NCBI GenBank assembly: GCA_029261675.1
Contig: JAJDBA010000167.1
Location: 1-15,226, forward strand
Direction of reading: 5' to 3'
Source: Nitrospinaceae bacterium
GTDB taxonomy: Bacteria > Nitrospinota > Nitrospinia > Nitrospinales > VA-1
DNA length: 15,226 bases
Of the stretch, positions 14,071 through 15,226 are shown piece after piece. A program made the position numbers and the translations under genes. The notes under the pieces were generated by a model. That model was not told where the DNA came from. It searched no databases and saw only the letters and a program-made list of their open reading frames with translations. How positions within the stretch are numbered: the stretch's first letter is position 1; every line of letters begins with the position of its first letter.

Positions 14071-14790
14071 TTAACGTTTCGCGCTGGTTACAACAGACCT
14101 CTCATCTTCAGACCAGCCTTGATCGATGGTGTATTGGACTGCTCCATCCAAAACTTTTTGGTTGGCTTCAAGCAGTTTTTGTTTTTTAGCAAATTTTTTC
14201 TCAATAGCACTGTCCAAAGCAGCAGTTCCACCGGACACTACAATTCCCTTACCAATAAAACGGTCTTTAACAGATGCTGCTAGAGATTCTGGGTCGGGGA
14301 TGCCAAATATCCCGGAGATCGCTCCACACATGGCCATATTGGTGGCCAAATCCGTTTTTGCAAGGTCATTTGCCATTTCAGTAGCAGGCAGATAATAAAT
14401 GCGCGCTTCTTTTTCTTCCAATTCTCTTTCTTCATCACGAGAAAATGGAATCGGGGTTTTGCTATTGATGAGAATGATTCCCTTTTGCTTCAAGCCGGTA
14501 TAAAACGGCATCGTGTACGATTTTCCAAGAGTGATTACAGATGGATGAAAAATCATGAGAACGTTTGGAAAAATAATCTCGCCAATCTCATAAATTTGTT
14601 GATTCGAAATGCGAACATAACTTTCAACAGGTGCATTACGCTTTTCAGATCCAAAGAAAGGAACGAGGGAGCTAAAACCACCGGAGATAACTACTCCATT
14701 ACTTACGATATGGGATGCGGTTACAACACCCTGGCCACCAATGCCCGCCATCCGAATGTTGTAACGCTTGACTTCGTATTCTTCTGCCAT
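14071..14790 (-). CDS. porG: 2-oxoacid:ferredoxin oxidoreductase gamma subunit
   Basis: The 239-residue protein shows the family start GIGGQGVVTASHI (16-28) and the typical FFGSEKRNAPVESYVRIS segment (45-62), with PFxGSExRNAPVE-like spacing. The gamma domain forms part of the coenzyme-A-side structure of pyruvate or 2-oxoglutarate:ferredoxin oxidoreductases, which interconvert a 2-oxoacid plus CoA with acyl-CoA, CO2 and reduced ferredoxin. The C-terminal 40 residues (helical, charged) extend somewhat past the core. GAGGAG lies 9 bases before ATG 14788-14790. It is 18 bases downstream of the beta subunit. The symbol is given for the family; a forG/korC role is equally possible. Confidence 0.9.
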   Translation of the reverse strand: MAEEYEVKRYNIRMAGIGGQGVVTASHIVSNGVVISGGFSSLVPFFGSEKRNAPVESYVRISNQQIYEIGEIIFPNVLMIFHPSVITLGKSYTMPFYTGLKQKGIILINSKTPIPFSRDEERELEEKEARIYYLPATEMANDLAKTDLATNMAMCGAISGIFGIPDPESLAASVKDRFIGKGIVVSGGTAALDSAIEKKFAKKQKLLEANQKVLDGAVQYTIDQGWSEDERSVVTSAKR

Positions 14791-14808
14791 TTTTATTTTC
14801 TCCTCGCT

Positions 14809-15226
14809 TTACTTGTCTGATTTTTTCTTTTTAGCTTTTTTCTCAACTTCATCCAAATACTCTTTTGCTGCGGGTGAAATGATTTCTTCAAAACCATAAC
14901 GCTCTTTTTCAATTTCGAAGGCATCTTTCATAACATCCGGAGTTGGAATAGAGTATTCGATGTTGCAAGAAGTGTAAGCTTGAATGTAGCTATGACCCAC
15001 TTCTCGTGCCACCATGATTGCACGGCGAACGGTTCGTGCTACACGTGCCGGATTTGTAGGAGCTAGTCGAGCTATATAATCGACACCCGCTACCTTAGCC
15101 AGACCAAGCGCGTCTACTTTATCTCCAAATTTTCCTCGTGGAGCCATTTTGAGAACTTTACCGTGATTGGTCATGCCACTTTCTTGACCCCCGGTGTTTC
15201 CATAAACTTCATTGTCGAGCATGATG
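14809..15226 (-). CDS. porB: 2-oxoacid:ferredoxin oxidoreductase beta subunit, 5' end outside window
   Basis: This is the C-terminal 138 or so residues of a thiamine-diphosphate-binding beta subunit; the frame is open to the right edge. The visible ATG at 15222 lies inside the protein: the edge sequence reads I-M-L-D-N-E-V-Y-G-N-T-G-G-Q, the Mg/TPP-binding core of the family. Downstream are APRGKFGDKVD and GVDYIARLAPTNPARVARTV, typical of the POR/OGOR beta C-terminal half. The family is usually about 290-300 residues, so roughly half is missing. The tail ends in a lysine-rich run (KKAKKKKSDK). The alpha subunit would be expected just beyond the right edge. Substrate (pyruvate or 2-oxoglutarate) is not resolvable. 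Confidence 0.9.
   Translation of the reverse strand, partial: IMLDNEVYGNTGGQESGMTNHGKVLKMAPRGKFGDKVDALGLAKVAGVDYIARLAPTNPARVARTVRRAIMVAREVGHSYIQAYTSCNIEYSIPTPDVMKDAFEIEKERYGFEEIISPAAKEYLDEVEKKAKKKKSDK

Overview
The window (roughly 40% G+C by eye) is densely packed bacterial chromosome. Nearly all genes lie on the minus strand with gaps of a few bases or short overlaps; the one clear plus-strand gene encodes a secreted metallopeptidase. There are no tRNAs, rRNAs, insertion sequences, phage genes or CRISPR arrays. The gene content suggests a Gram-negative, possibly marine, bacterium: an NtrY-type kinase with a DUF4390 partner, several Sec signal peptides, and a multi-subunit 2-oxoacid:ferredoxin oxidoreductase of the kind used in reverse-TCA carbon fixation. 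A Nitrospinota-like lineage is my best guess, but it rests on gene content alone.

Layout, left to right: (1) 1-398, minus: the N-terminal 132 residues of a redoxin/peroxiredoxin-like protein, running off the left edge. (2) 399-600: a divergent promoter region. (3) 601-2175, plus: a secreted HExxH peptidase, converging with the next gene across a 2-base gap. (4) 2178-2894, minus: a cytoplasmic DUF1566 protein and a small ribbon-helix-helix-like protein. (5) 2968-5944, minus: an NtrY-like histidine kinase and the DUF4390 protein whose gene overlaps its start. (6) 5907-12666, minus: a compact string read as fmdB-like, PTPS, folE, phoH, ybeY, HIT, mutS and a nucleotide-sugar epimerase. Several of these genes overlap, so they are probably co-transcribed. 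(7) 12690-13697, minus: a secreted protein of unknown function, and ndk with a large inverted repeat over its stop codon. (8) 13738-13778: a strong intrinsic terminator. (9) 13793-15226, minus: beta (partial), gamma and small ferredoxin-like subunits of a 2-oxoacid:ferredoxin oxidoreductase, ending at that terminator.

Functionally, the right end is central carbon metabolism. The middle is nucleotide, pterin and RNA/DNA maintenance: Ndk, GTP cyclohydrolase I, PTPS, PhoH/YbeY, MutS. The left end is envelope sensing and secretion: NtrY/DUF4390 and the secreted peptidase. I see no clear new defence or mobile system. The best leads are the PTPS-II-type motif next to folE, the secreted peptidase with an unassigned C-terminal region, the RHH/DUF1566 pair downstream of an ntrY that has no ntrX beside it, and the long hairpin at the ndk stop.
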